The position numbers were made by a program, and so were the translations under genes. 64,000 nucleotides of DNA from SZUA-229 sp036567985 (lineage in GTDB: Bacteria; Pseudomonadota; Gammaproteobacteria; SZUA-229). The notes beneath the pieces are model-generated. The model was not told the origin of the DNA and ran no database searches. It saw only the letters and a list, made by a program, of their open reading frames with translations. Of this stretch, positions 1 through 8,950 are shown in pieces; the stretch's first letter is position 1; each line of letters opens with the position of its first letter. The stretch is taken from assembly GCA_036567985.1 (NCBI GenBank), contig DATCTK010000089.1:52475-116474 (forward strand), read 5' to 3'.

Positions 1-2158
1 AGGTAAAGAACGGATCAAAAATCTTTTCCTGCACGTCCTTGCTCATACCAATGCCGGTATCGGTAAAGCTGATCATCACATATTCACCCGATTCAGCCTG
101 GGCATATTCACGACTGCCCCTGGACACCGAGACATTTCCTGTTGCAATGGTCAGCTCGCCCCTGTTTTCTATGGCATGCATGGCGTTGATACTGATATTA
201 ACGATTGCATCTTCCAGGTCCCCTGCATTAATCCACACCGGCCAGAGATCTTCCTGTAACTGGTATTGCAGGTTAATGCGTACGGTGAGTACTTTTTCCA
301 GCATATCCTGTCGATCAAGTAACAACACATTGATATTCAGGGTTTCGTTTTCAGTTTGCTGTGGCCGTGAGAATGACAGCAGTTTTCGTGTCAGGCTGGC
401 GCCACGTTCACCGGCATGATGAATTTCATTGATATATTTCTGTAATTTATCATCCTCTGCCAGCGAATCCTGAATCAGCTCGCTGTAACCGAGAATAACC
501 CCCAGCATATTATTAAAGTCGTGTGCGATGCCACCGGTGAGTTTACCCAGTGCATCCATTTTCTGTGTGCGTCGCAGGGTTTCTTCATGCTGTTTGCGTT
601 CGGTAATATCAATTGAAATACCGCAAACCGCATAGATATTGCCCGCCTCATCCGTTAACGGGAACCTGGTGCTGGCGTAGGTATGCAGGCCATCTTCCTG
701 CAGTGCAGTTTCTTCCACTTGCAGCACACTGCCACTTGAGAAAACCGCAAGATCATTTTTACGCGCTTCCTCTGCAACGTCTCGCGCAAACACGTCATAT
801 AAATTTTTTCCGATGATATCCTCAGGCTGCATATTAAATGAACGCAGAAGCTGCTGGTTAACATAGCTGAAATCCCCCTGACGGTCCTTTACATAAATAA
901 CGGCCGGTGAGTTATCCATAATCGAGCGCAACAGTCGTTCACTTTGTGCTGCACTCTGTCGTAAACGGTATTTTTCCGTAACATCATTGAATATCAGCAC
1001 CATACCGAGAATTTCATTATCCTGATTACGAATTGGCGCGGCGGAATCCGATATATGATACTGCGCACCATCACGGGAAATCAGTGTGGTGTTATTGCTC
1101 AGAAAAACTGTCCTGCCGGTTTTAATCACCTTATCAATCGGGTTCTCAATTATCTGTTGCGTTTCCGCATTGATAATTTTAAAAATATCGGTAATCGGTT
1201 TACCTGTCGCCTCATGCAGCGGCCAGCCGGTGATTGTTTGCGCTACCGGGTTCATGCGTGTTACCCGCCCGCTGGCATCAGTGGCAATCACCGCGTCACC
1301 GATACTGTCCAGGGTTACCCGCAGGTCTTCTTCCTGCTGCGCCAGTTCGCGATGCTGATCCCGTAGCTGTTCGGTGAGATCGGTCAGGTTACGGTTCTGG
1401 TTCTGTAAACGCGCAGCCATGGTGTCAAAACCGCTTGATATTTTACTGAACTCATCTGCCCCTGGCAGCTGTATACGCGCATCGTAATTACCGTTGGAAA
1501 ATGCATTAATACCCTTAATAATCGACTTGATACGGTTACGCATACTGAAATACAGCAACAGGAAACCCGCCAGCAGAATGCCGAAGTGAATCAATGTGAT
1601 CTGGATAATTTCCTGTTGCTGCCGGTAGTAGAGTTCGCTTAATGTATGCTGCAAATTGTAGCTGGAAAACAGATAGGCATTGACGTAATCACCTTTACCC
1701 GGCGCGTGGGTGACATTATCCAGTGGATAAAGCCCAATAATCATCTCAGCATCATGGTTAATATCTATCGACCCCAGATAACCCGCACCATCCCTCTCGA
1801 CTATCAACTGCTGCACGTCTGGCAAACCATTGACTGACACATCACGGTATTCGATTGAAGATGAATACTGAATCACGCCATGTTCATCGATAATGGCGAT
1901 CAGTTCCATGGTGGGGTCACTGCTGATTCGTGAAACTTCGCGGTGGATGGCATTGAAATCACCACGCAAATTAAAATCATTTACCGTGCCCTGCAATTGC
2001 ACCATGCGTTGCCTTACCCGGCTGAGCTCGGATTTTTTTACGTCCTCGATCTGTTTCTGAAACACCATGGCATAGGTGTAATAGGACACACTGGCACTGG
2101 TTATCAGGGCGATAACCATAAACCAGATAAGTATGGGAAAGCGTGAGAAAAAATTCAT
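1..2158 (-). CDS. PAS-domain sensor histidine kinase (C-terminus cut by window edge)
   Basis: Membrane sensor kinase that should autophosphorylate on His and signal to a response regulator not in the window. Reading the minus strand from the ATG at 2158: a membrane helix at about residues 8-30, an extracytoplasmic part of roughly 150 residues, a second helix ending in LLLYFSMRNR, a HAMP-like linker, two PAS domains (DSIGDAVIATDASGRV and DNSPAVIYVKDRQG), the H-box GGIAHDFNNMLG with His near residue 546, the N-box NISINAMHAIE and the G1 box DTGIGMSKD. The open frame runs off position 1, so the rest of the ATPase domain and any receiver domain are unseen. The H-box type is that of NtrB-like and hybrid kinases. 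Its ATG overlaps the stop of the upstream substrate-binding lipoprotein gene (ATGA), so the two are probably translated together and may form one sensing unit. Confidence 0.93.
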   Translation of the reverse strand, partial: MNFFSRFPILIWFMVIALITSASVSYYTYAMVFQKQIEDVKKSELSRVRQRMVQLQGTVNDFNLRGDFNAIHREVSRISSDPTMELIAIIDEHGVIQYSSSIEYRDVSVNGLPDVQQLIVERDGAGYLGSIDINHDAEMIIGLYPLDNVTHAPGKGDYVNAYLFSSYNLQHTLSELYYRQQQEIIQITLIHFGILLAGFLLLYFSMRNRIKSIIKGINAFSNGNYDARIQLPGADEFSKISSGFDTMAARLQNQNRNLTDLTEQLRDQHRELAQQEEDLRVTLDSIGDAVIATDASGRVTRMNPVAQTITGWPLHEATGKPITDIFKIINAETQQIIENPIDKVIKTGRTVFLSNNTTLISRDGAQYHISDSAAPIRNQDNEILGMVLIFNDVTEKYRLRQSAAQSERLLRSIMDNSPAVIYVKDRQGDFSYVNQQLLRSFNMQPEDIIGKNLYDVFARDVAEEARKNDLAVFSSGSVLQVEETALQEDGLHTYASTRFPLTDEAGNIYAVCGISIDITERKQHEETLRRTQKMDALGKLTGGIAHDFNNMLGVILGYSELIQDSLAEDDKLQKYINEIHHAGERGASLTRKLLSFSRPQQTENETLNINVLLLDRQDMLEKVLTVRINLQYQLQEDLWPVWINAGDLEDAIVNISINAMHAIENRGELTIATGNVSVSRGSREYAQAESGEYVMISFTDTGIGMSKDVQEKIFDPFFT

Positions 2159-3108
2159 TCAGGTATATAACGACTGGTAAGACGGCCCTGCAATGAAGGT
2201 GTTTTTTTAATCAGCTCGAGTTCATTAAGGATCTCGATCATGCGCTGTTGCTGTTGCAACAACGGACTGTTCTGACTATCGAGCAGGCGGCGGTTGTCAT
2301 CTTTAGTAGAAAACTTCAGCAGTTTGAGACTGGCAATATAGTCCTCCACCGTGGTGTCAAAGCGTTTGAGTGAATAAGCCGCGCTCTTCTGCGGATTTTC
2401 TGCCTGATTGTCCAGCGCCCTGAACCAGGCCTCAACCAGCTGCTTCACCGTATCCGGGTATTGCTCAGAATAACTTCTGCGCACCACCAGCACATCGATA
2501 ATTTCATCAGGGATAAGGGTTGAGTTAAAAATTTCCTGCTTGCCAGATTTCACCAGCTGGGTACGATACGGGTCGAATGATACCGCCGCAACAATCTTGC
2601 CACTGGCAAAACTGCTGGCCTGCTCCATCGCATTGGTGGAAACAATCTGGATATCATCTACCTTCATATCATGCAGTTCGAGTGCACGCTTTAATACAAA
2701 CATGCCCACCGCGCTGCTCTCCACCGCCACCGGTTTGCCTCGAAGGTCTTCAACTCGCTCAATACCCGGGTTGGCCAGAATCACATCACCACCGTATGAC
2801 ATATCCATAATCAGGATAACATCCAGGTCAGTACCCTCGGAGAGCAGTTGCAGGGTTTCATCGAGAGTAAAGGCGGCGGCGTGCAGATTGTGATTTTTAA
2901 ACGCCAGTATGGTATCGGTGTTCGACAGGTAGTCGATAATCTTGATCGGCTGCCCCTGATAGTAGCCCAGCTTATCCGCCAGGTATAAGGGCTCATAACC
3001 GGGCCATAATACGGCGCCCACGCGCAGGGTTTCCTGCGGACGATCCACACAGGCTGAAAGCAGTAATCCAAAGCTGAGTAACACGAAACCAAAACGCTTA
3101 AACATCAT
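2155..3108 (-). CDS. ABC-type substrate-binding lipoprotein (NMT1/SsuA-like)
   Basis: Periplasmic solute-binding protein of 317 residues. The N-terminus is a lipoprotein signal: basic start, hydrophobic stretch and lipobox LLSAC with Cys near residue 20, so it is probably anchored to a membrane. The body has the pattern of the NMT1/THI5/SsuA class (GAVLWPGYEPLYLADKLGYY near the N-terminus, ALELHDMKVDDIQIV in the middle), which binds small organic ligands such as sulfonates or pyrimidine precursors; the ligand cannot be read from sequence. No permease or ATPase gene is adjacent. Its stop overlaps the start of the sensor kinase, so I infer a role in ligand sensing more than uptake. Two Met codons open the frame; either could be the start. 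Confidence 0.88.
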   Translation of the reverse strand: MMFKRFGFVLLSFGLLLSACVDRPQETLRVGAVLWPGYEPLYLADKLGYYQGQPIKIIDYLSNTDTILAFKNHNLHAAAFTLDETLQLLSEGTDLDVILIMDMSYGGDVILANPGIERVEDLRGKPVAVESSAVGMFVLKRALELHDMKVDDIQIVSTNAMEQASSFASGKIVAAVSFDPYRTQLVKSGKQEIFNSTLIPDEIIDVLVVRRSYSEQYPDTVKQLVEAWFRALDNQAENPQKSAAYSLKRFDTTVEDYIASLKLLKFSTKDDNRRLLDSQNSPLLQQQQRMIEILNELELIKKTPSLQGRLTSRYIPE

Positions 3109-3483
3109 TATTTAATGGGCAATGTCACGTTCATCACCCTCAATCCTGTCCACCACTGGGGCAAATATGCCACACAAACTGTAAGGAAACAATTCGGGTA
3201 GCCTTGTCCACACTGCCACGAGCCGCATTAGCGCCTGGTAATATTTATATTGTAAGGCGTTTATTATTATGTCATTAATAAATAGACTGATCGACAGGAC
3301 TTATCAAGCTAAATCAGGCACTTACAGTATAAAACATCTGGATTAACGTTCTTAAAGGTAAGCACACAATAAAACAGCACGCCTCAGACGCCGTAAGCTA
3401 ATCTCGCAAGCCCGTGCCATAATAAACTGATAACCCGGCATAATTGCAGGAATTCACTCACAGCGGTAGATCAGTCAACAGCC
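3109..3483. other. Divergent intergenic region
   Basis: 375 bp between the leftward lipoprotein/kinase operon and the rightward MFS gene. It is AT-rich around 3240-3290 and probably holds both promoters. I see no RNA gene, repeat or clear operator. Confidence 0.4.
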
Positions 3484-4752
3484 ATGTTTCGCATCAGCCT
3501 GTCCATTTTTTCACTGCTCTTCAGCACCGGCATTCTGCTGCTGGGCATCAGCCTGCAGAGCACCCTGCTGGGCTTGCGCGCGGGGCTGGAAAACTATTCC
3601 ATGACGGTTACCGGCATTGTCATGTCATCCTACTTTGTCGGCTTTGCCCTGGGCAGTTATTACAATCCAAATATCATTCGGCGTTTCGGCCATATACGCA
3701 CCTATGCCGCACTTGCTGCCCTCGCTTCAGCCGCGGCAATTGCCCATGCACTCTACACCGAGCCCTGGTTCTGGACACTTCTGCGCATTATCTCCGGCTT
3801 CTGCGTGGTGGGTATGTATATGATTATTGAAAGCTGGCTCAACTCACTGGCCAGCAACGCCATGCGCGGTAAGTTTTTTGGCCTGTATATGATTATTACC
3901 CTGCTTGCGATGGCCATAGGGCAACATCTGCTGCGACTGGGTGAAGTGATCAGCTTCGAACTGTTTGCCATCACCACCATATTGATCACACTTGCACTGG
4001 TGCCGGTGGTATTAACCCGTTTACGCGAACCGGAGATCAGCCAGCCGAAACAGTTCGGCCTGTTGCAGCTGTATACCATCTCGCCACTGGGGGTAGTGGG
4101 CACCCTGTCGGCGGGACTGATTACCGGTTCCTTCTGGGGCATGGGCGCGGTTTATGCGGCGCAGATCGGGCTAGATGCGAACGGTGTTGCCTGGCTGATG
4201 AGCGCGATTATTCTCGGTGGCGCACTTTTGCAATGGCCGCTGGGCCTGCTCTCCGACATGATTGACCGGCGAACGGTAATACAGGTTTGTGCATTCAGCG
4301 GAGTCGGGCTGGCCCTGCTCAACAGTATTATCAGTATCGAGTCCAGCCTGCTGTTTTACACCGTGTCATTTCTGTTCGGGGGATTTGTATTTATTTTTTA
4401 CGGCCTGTGCGCCGCCCATGTGCATGACCAGATAGATGCGGATCACAGCCTTGAAGCGGCGCAGGGTTTATTGCAGCTGTATGGCATAGGCGCGATTATT
4501 GGCCCCTTGCTGACCGCGCTGTCTTTCAACGCCTTCGGTTCACGTGGCATGCTGTTTTTATTTGCGCTGATTATGTTCGGTCTCGGCCTGTTTACCCTGC
4601 TGCGTATGCATCAGGCCAGTGCACCGGCGCCGGAAGAACAGACCAGCTTTGTGCCTTTAGCCAGAACTTCGCCGGTGGCGCTTGAAATGAGCCCGATTAA
4701 TGAAACGAGTGAAACGGATGCGACTGAAGAAGACTCGGCCGATAAAAAATAA
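3484..4752 (+). CDS. MFS transporter (YcaD-like)
   Basis: Inner-membrane major facilitator of 422 residues with about 12 hydrophobic segments. The opening FRISLSIFSLLFSTGILLLG, the TM2-3 region FVGFALGSYYNPNIIRRFGH and the central loop LGLLSDMIDRRTVI fit the YcaD/UMF-type MFS subgroup, which exports or imports small molecules of unknown identity in most bacteria. The C-terminal 45 residues are hydrophilic and acidic (ETSETDATEEDSADKK), probably cytoplasmic. It stands alone, divergent from the sensor operon. The substrate cannot be assigned; regulation by the neighbouring kinase is possible but unsupported. Confidence 0.87.
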   Translation: MFRISLSIFSLLFSTGILLLGISLQSTLLGLRAGLENYSMTVTGIVMSSYFVGFALGSYYNPNIIRRFGHIRTYAALAALASAAAIAHALYTEPWFWTLLRIISGFCVVGMYMIIESWLNSLASNAMRGKFFGLYMIITLLAMAIGQHLLRLGEVISFELFAITTILITLALVPVVLTRLREPEISQPKQFGLLQLYTISPLGVVGTLSAGLITGSFWGMGAVYAAQIGLDANGVAWLMSAIILGGALLQWPLGLLSDMIDRRTVIQVCAFSGVGLALLNSIISIESSLLFYTVSFLFGGFVFIFYGLCAAHVHDQIDADHSLEAAQGLLQLYGIGAIIGPLLTALSFNAFGSRGMLFLFALIMFGLGLFTLLRMHQASAPAPEEQTSFVPLARTSPVALEMSPINETSETDATEEDSADKK

Positions 4753-4800
4753 GCTGACACAGTTCATTCAGCCGTCTGGCGCGGAGTTATACGGGTATCA

Positions 4801-4951
4801 GGTGGATCCGCTACGCTTGATCCACCCTACGGGGATGCTGTTTTTTACATAACAGAATCAAACGAAATAGAACCTGCAATTGTCGTAATTAAAGATAATG
4901 TAATTTGAAAAGTTGTTTCTCGTATGGTGGATCAAGCGAAGCGGATCCACC
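4801..4951. repeat. Inverted pair of GGTGGATC..GATCCACC palindromic repeats
   Basis: Two copies of a palindromic repeat, at 4801-4832 and 4921-4951, lie in opposite orientation about 88 bp apart. Each has GGTGGATC and GATCCACC arms around a short core containing GCTTCGC or GCTACGC-like bases, preceded or followed by CGTAG/CGTAT. The arrangement resembles a BIME (a pair of REP-like repeats). It lies between the convergent MFS and YkgJ genes and could act as a transcription terminator or mRNA stabiliser. Confidence 0.65.
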
Positions 4952-4990
4952 GTTGCCCCACAATATCGCATTTATTAAAGCGTGGTGACT

Positions 4991-5278
4991 TTATAAAGCC
5001 ACCCGTTCATCCATACACTCATAGGAGCCGGTTTCAAACTCACGGCACACCAGCGGGCGCTGCGAATAAATACTGCACAGCATGGTGTTTCTATCCAGTG
5101 CAGAACACCAGCCGTCTTCACCCCGGCGCATGGTCATGCCGCCCCACTGATCAATCTGGATAAATTGTTCGGGCACGCCGGTATCACTCAGCAGTAATAC
5201 TTCCAGTTTACAGCAGCAGGCTTTGCAGTTACTGCAGCTGATCTGATCTTCTGGTAGAGCTTGAGAGCTGTGTGTCAT
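4991..5278 (-). CDS. YkgJ-family cysteine-cluster protein
   Basis: Small putative Zn/Fe-S binding protein of 95 residues. Visible motif: ISCSNCKACCCKLEV near the N-terminus, then WCSALD, MLCSIYSQRP and CREFE, the Cys pattern of the YkgJ/UPF0153 family, whose biochemical role is not settled. I place the start at the ATG ending at 5278 (protein begins MTHSSQALPED) because it has a GAAGG ribosome site 4-5 bases upstream. The longer open frame to 5359 would translate the heptad repeat and look unlike any family member. Monocistronic; transcription converges with the MFS gene. Confidence 0.85.
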   Translation of the reverse strand: MTHSSQALPEDQISCSNCKACCCKLEVLLLSDTGVPEQFIQIDQWGGMTMRRGEDGWCSALDRNTMLCSIYSQRPLVCREFETGSYECMDERVAL

Positions 5279-5329
5279 AGAACCTTCAAAAATTCCGCGG
5301 TTAAACTTTGTAGTCGTTGGTCGCTGGTC

Positions 5330-5378
5330 TTTCGTCTTTCGTCTTTCGTCTTTCGTCATTCGTCATTCGTCATTCGTC
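5330..5378. repeat. Heptanucleotide tandem repeat, 7 units
   Basis: Four units of TTTCGTC (5330-5357) are followed directly by three of ATTCGTC (5358-5378). The flanks carry degenerate forms of the same 7-mer (TAGTCGTTGGTCGCTGGTC before, its inverse after). It lies immediately upstream of the YkgJ gene, 50-100 bp from its start codon, so copy-number change could alter that leader. Confidence 0.85.
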
Positions 5379-5440
5379 AGACGATCGACTAAAGACAAAC
5401 GACTAGCGACTTTCCGCGCGTTTCTCGCGGAATACCCATA

Positions 5441-5474
5441 AAAAAGGCCAGACAGTGATGTCCGGCCTTTCTGG
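5441..5474 (-). terminator. Terminator of the cold-shock gene
   Basis: On the minus strand an AAAGGCC-GGACA stem pairs with TGTC-TGGCCTTT and is followed by a T-rich run. It begins about 65 bases after the csp stop codon. Confidence 0.75.
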
Positions 5475-5539
5475 CAGCTGATTATAAACCCGCTGCCGAT
5501 TTTCCCGGCCAGTTTAGTGGTCGGGCTTTCAAACGGTAA

Positions 5540-5746
5540 TTAAACCGCCTGAATGTTCTCTGCCTGAGGGCCTTTCTGACCCTGGGTTACATTGAACTGT
5601 ACTTTCTGGCCTTCATTCAGTGTTTTGAAACCTGAGCCGGTAATTGCACTGAAATGTGCAAATACATCCGGGCCTGATTCCTGTTCAATAAAACCAAAAC
5701 CTTTTGCTTCGTTAAACCATTTTACGGTGCCATTTGTAATAGACAT
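5540..5746 (-). CDS. CspA-family cold-shock protein
   Basis: 68-residue single cold-shock domain that binds single-stranded RNA/DNA and melts secondary structure. RNP1 (KGFGFI) and RNP2 (VFAHF) are both intact, with KWFNEAKGFG near residues 9-18. The start is the ATG ending at 5746 (MSITNGTVKW), with AGGA 6-7 bases upstream; a longer in-frame extension to 5863 is probably the transcribed leader, as csp mRNAs usually carry long 5' leaders. It has its own terminator. Which paralogue (cspA, cspE and so on) cannot be told from the window. Confidence 0.95.
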   Translation of the reverse strand: MSITNGTVKWFNEAKGFGFIEQESGPDVFAHFSAITGSGFKTLNEGQKVQFNVTQGQKGPQAENIQAV

Positions 5747-6087
5747 AATGTTATCCTGTTTGATATTTTTAAATGTGCCGGATGAAAAATTCATCGGCAG
5801 CTGTGGCCGGAATGTTGTGCTAGTAGATATGAAAAAACAGGACGAGTTACGTTGATGTGACATCGAAATGGTGTTGCATAAATAGAAGTGTTACTTTCAA
5901 GCTGTGGTCATTGTACACCTGTTTTACAGCAATAGGTGATTTATTATGACTGTTTGCATTTATTTACGTTTATTTGTAAGCAGCCCTGCTACGGTCGGGT
6001 GCTTTCGCAGCAGAACTTTAGTCAGCCAAACACGGCCTAATAAAGATAATTAAGCCATATCACCACCAATACGGACAAATTAGCCCC
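5747..6087. other. Divergent csp / dsbB-like promoter region
   Basis: 341 bp holding the probable csp leader and the promoters of both genes. It contains an AT-rich stretch (5930-5980) and no recognisable RNA gene or repeat. Confidence 0.35.
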
Positions 6088-6639
6088 ATGTTTAAACAAA
6101 TCACACAAACCATTAGCCAGCCGCTGGCCTGTATAGCCGGCAGTAGTCTTTACTGGCTGGCCCTGGCGGCGTTCAGCCTGTTAAACCTGATTATTGCACT
6201 GTATTACCAGTATGCACTGAACGAATGGCCCTGCGTGCTGTGTATCCATATTCGCCTGTGGTTCTCTCTGCTGCTGGTACTTGGTATTGTCGGCTTTTTC
6301 CTGCGCCGGCATCCCTGGCCCCGGCTGCTGAGCCACCTGGCCAGCCTGCTGGTGGCGGTGGGTCTGGGGGAGCGCAGCTATATGCTGCTGGGCACGGAAA
6401 AGGGTTTTGTATTTTCAGACTGCGGTTTTGATGCGGGCCTGCCCGGCTGGCTGGCACTGGAAGACTGGCTGCCCTGGCTGTACCGGGTAGAAACCTCCTG
6501 CGGTTACACCCCGGAGCTACTACTGGGTATTACCATGGCAGAGGCATTAATGGTGTTGTCTGTGGGCCTGGTGTTATTGACGCTGGGCATGAGCATAGCG
6601 ACTGCAATGACTCTGCTTAAGCAGAATCCGCATAGATAG
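6088..6639 (+). CDS. DsbB-like disulfide bond formation protein
   Basis: Inner-membrane protein of 183 residues with four hydrophobic segments. It carries the DsbB active pair CVLC just after the first helix (NEWPCVLCIHIRLW) and a second periplasmic pair (FSDCGFDAG and ETSCGY) separated by the loop WLALEDWLPWL, the arrangement by which DsbB passes electrons from DsbA to quinone. The conserved Arg after CxxC is present (IHIRLW). No dsbA is in the window. First of four rightward membrane-protein genes (6088-8792), spaced closely enough that some read-through is plausible. Confidence 0.85.
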   Translation: MFKQITQTISQPLACIAGSSLYWLALAAFSLLNLIIALYYQYALNEWPCVLCIHIRLWFSLLLVLGIVGFFLRRHPWPRLLSHLASLLVAVGLGERSYMLLGTEKGFVFSDCGFDAGLPGWLALEDWLPWLYRVETSCGYTPELLLGITMAEALMVLSVGLVLLTLGMSIATAMTLLKQNPHR

Positions 6640-6725
6640 GCCATTAACCCAACAATGCGCTTTATACATATGGGCTAAATTCGGTATATTACTGCTTAAC
6701 CTGCATAATTTTTTAAGGATCATAT

Positions 6726-7061
6726 ATGAGTAACGAGATTACAGAAAACCTGAAGCAGCAATCCACCTGGATGCGTGGTTTGTATATGCTGCTGTTCGCC
6801 GTGCTTTACAGCCTGGCAGAGTTTGTACTGATTGCGGTGGTGGTATTGCAGTTCCTGCTGAAACTGTTTACCGGCGAAACCAACCCGCGGCTGCTCAAGC
6901 TGGGACAGAGCCTGGCAAGCTATATTTACCAGATTATCGAGTTCCTCACCTTTAACAGTGACTACCAGCCCTATCCATTCGGTGCATGGCCGAAAAAGCA
7001 GCCCGCATCACTCAAACACAAGCCCCAGGATATTGATGACACCGATAATGCCGGTGTCTGA
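6726..7061 (+). CDS. DUF4389 membrane protein
   Basis: 111 residues. One strongly hydrophobic region (residues about 18-48, GLYMLLFAVLYSLAEFVLIAVVV), an amphipathic segment with TNPRLLKLGQSLASYIYQI, then YQPYPFGAWP and a hydrophilic tail. This is the DUF4389 pattern; members are uncharacterised and sometimes fused to lipases or found singly. Ribosome site AAGGA about 7 bases before the ATG. Likely cotranscribed with the hemolysin III gene 41 bases downstream. Confidence 0.8.
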   Translation: MSNEITENLKQQSTWMRGLYMLLFAVLYSLAEFVLIAVVVLQFLLKLFTGETNPRLLKLGQSLASYIYQIIEFLTFNSDYQPYPFGAWPKKQPASLKHKPQDIDDTDNAGV

Positions 7062-7102
7062 TTCTGGCCGTACACTTTAGACCAGTAAGACGGGATCATT
7101 TT

Positions 7103-7714
7103 ATGTACGCCGGAGAACGCTTTAACAGCATCAGTCACCTGGTAGGTGCCGTCGCCGCACTTGCCGGTGCCGTGGTACTGGTGGTGTATGCATCGATGCA
7201 GGGGGATCCCTGGAAAATTGTCAGCTTCAGTATTTACGGCACCACACTGTTTATGCTGTATCTGTTTTCGGTGCTCTATCACAGCCTGAACGGCGAGGTG
7301 AAAAAGTTTTTTCGCCGGCTGGATCACCTGGCCATCTACCTGCTTATCGCCGGCACCTACACGCCTTTTACCCTGGTAACCCTCAACGGCATCTGGGGCT
7401 GGTGGATTTTCGGCGCAGTCTGGGGGCTGGCATTGCTCGGTATGTTGCTGGAGTTTGTGCCACAAAAACGTCGTATTCTGCCGGTGATTATCTACCTGGT
7501 GATGGGCTGGATTTGCCTGGTTGCACTTGAACCGTTGCTGCAGACCCTGCCCATGGTGGGCTTCTGGTGGCTGCTGGCCGGTGGGCTATTCTATACCGTG
7601 GGCATAGTTTTTTACGCGCTGGACAAGCGACTTAAGCACGCGCACGGCATCTGGCACCTGTTTGTTCTGGCGGGCAGTGTCTGCCATTATTTCTGCGTAC
7701 TGCTGTATGTCTAG
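7103..7714 (+). CDS. Hemolysin III / PAQR-family membrane protein (TrhA-like)
   Basis: 203 residues and seven hydrophobic segments. It has the conserved PAQR features: AGERFNSISHLVGA at the start, LYHSLNGE with Ser and His, RRLDHLAIYLLIAGTYTPF in the middle, and a C-terminal H-x3-H (HGIWHLF) with a second His (SVCHYF), forming the putative metal site. The bacterial family (YqfA/TrhA) is linked to membrane energetics and fluidity; hemolysis is a historic label. Close behind the DUF4389 gene. Confidence 0.9.
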   Translation: MYAGERFNSISHLVGAVAALAGAVVLVVYASMQGDPWKIVSFSIYGTTLFMLYLFSVLYHSLNGEVKKFFRRLDHLAIYLLIAGTYTPFTLVTLNGIWGWWIFGAVWGLALLGMLLEFVPQKRRILPVIIYLVMGWICLVALEPLLQTLPMVGFWWLLAGGLFYTVGIVFYALDKRLKHAHGIWHLFVLAGSVCHYFCVLLYV

Positions 7715-7808
7715 GCACTTCCCCTGAACTCGAAACAATCATCTTCAGCGCAGGAAAAAAGGCCCTGAGGCACTACACTCATAAAAAGATAAATGACCAG
7801 GTAAACCC

Positions 7809-8792
7809 ATGAAACTGATAGAAGTCATTGCCAACGAAGAAACAACTGAAACCGTATCCGACATTGCCAAACGTAATGCCGCACTGGATTTCAGGCTGGC
7901 ACAAAAACTGGACGATGGACGCCAGGCGATGCGCATTTTATTACAGGATGAAAATGTGCAAGCCACGCTGGATGGTCTGCAGGCGATAATCAGCAGTCAG
8001 CCCAAAGCCCGACTGATCGTGTTTCCGGTGGAAGCCGCCCTGCCACTGCCCAATAAAACCACAACAGCGAAAAAATCTGCCAGCGCCACCTCCAGAGAGG
8101 CGCTGTATGATGCAGTCTCCAAAAATGCCGTACTGGATTCGAATTTTATCGTGCTGGTGATCCTCTCCACCCTGGTGGCGGCGATTGGACTGATCAAGGA
8201 CAATGTCGCAGTGGTCATCGGCGCAATGGTCATTGCACCCTTACTGGGGCCAAACCTGGCGCTGGCACTGGGCACAGCGCTGGGGGATCTGCAGCTGATT
8301 CGCAAATCGATTGTCACCAACCTGGCGGGCATGGCACTTACCGTGGTGCTGTCGATTATCCTCGGTGTACTCTGGCCGTTTGCCATCCACAGTCACGAAC
8401 TGATGTCGCGCACCGATGTGGGGCTCGACTCACTGGCGCTGGCGCTGGCCTCGGGCGCAGCAGCAGCGCTGTCGCTCAGCACCGGTCTGTCCAGTGTACT
8501 GGTGGGAGTGATGGTGGCGGTAGCCCTGTTACCCCCGGCGGCCACCTTCGGCCTGATGCTGGGTCATGGCGAGGTGCAACTGGCGCTGGGCGCGCTGTTA
8601 CTGCTAGCCGCCAACGTGGTGTGCGTTAACCTGGCCACCAAGGTGGTGTTTATGGTCAAGGGCATCAGCCCGCGCACCTGGTTTATGAAAGAAAAAGCGC
8701 GGCGCCGCATGTATATTTATATTGCCCTGTGGCTGTTCAGCCTGCTGGTGCTGGCGGTGGTGATTTATCTGCGTGGCAATATGCAGGGCTAA
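7809..8792 (+). CDS. DUF389 / TIGR00341-type integral membrane protein
   Basis: 327 residues. An N-terminal cytoplasmic segment of about 100 residues (signal-like degradation of a regulatory domain, ETTETVSDIAKRNAALDF) is followed by six or so helices with the family signature DNVAVVIGAMVIAPLLGPN and LSTGLSSVLVGVMVAVALLPPAA. Function is unknown in the family; transport or sensing is presumed. Last gene of the membrane-protein run; the following 856 bp hold only repeats. Confidence 0.87.
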   Translation: MKLIEVIANEETTETVSDIAKRNAALDFRLAQKLDDGRQAMRILLQDENVQATLDGLQAIISSQPKARLIVFPVEAALPLPNKTTTAKKSASATSREALYDAVSKNAVLDSNFIVLVILSTLVAAIGLIKDNVAVVIGAMVIAPLLGPNLALALGTALGDLQLIRKSIVTNLAGMALTVVLSIILGVLWPFAIHSHELMSRTDVGLDSLALALASGAAAALSLSTGLSSVLVGVMVAVALLPPAATFGLMLGHGEVQLALGALLLLAANVVCVNLATKVVFMVKGISPRTWFMKEKARRRMYIYIALWLFSLLVLAVVIYLRGNMQG

Positions 8793-8950
8793 ATTCCCTG
8801 CAGAACTGAACCGCCTTGTGAAAATTGATTTATGTGGATGTTTGAAGTTTTCTGGCCGTTCAATTTGCATTAGTCAAGGATCCATCGGATCTTGTGCAGC
8901 ATGGCTTGCTCTATAGCATTCTTGACAATCAACTCAACTGTCTTATCTAA
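8793..8950. other. Intergenic DNA before the first MITE
   Basis: 158 bp with no gene, repeat or clear terminator after the DUF389 gene. It ends in the CTAA target site of the MITE (8947-8950). Confidence 0.3.

Noticed and set aside
5330..5378. Possible CRISPR array
   Set aside because: Units are 7 bp and contiguous, with no spacers and no cas genes nearby.
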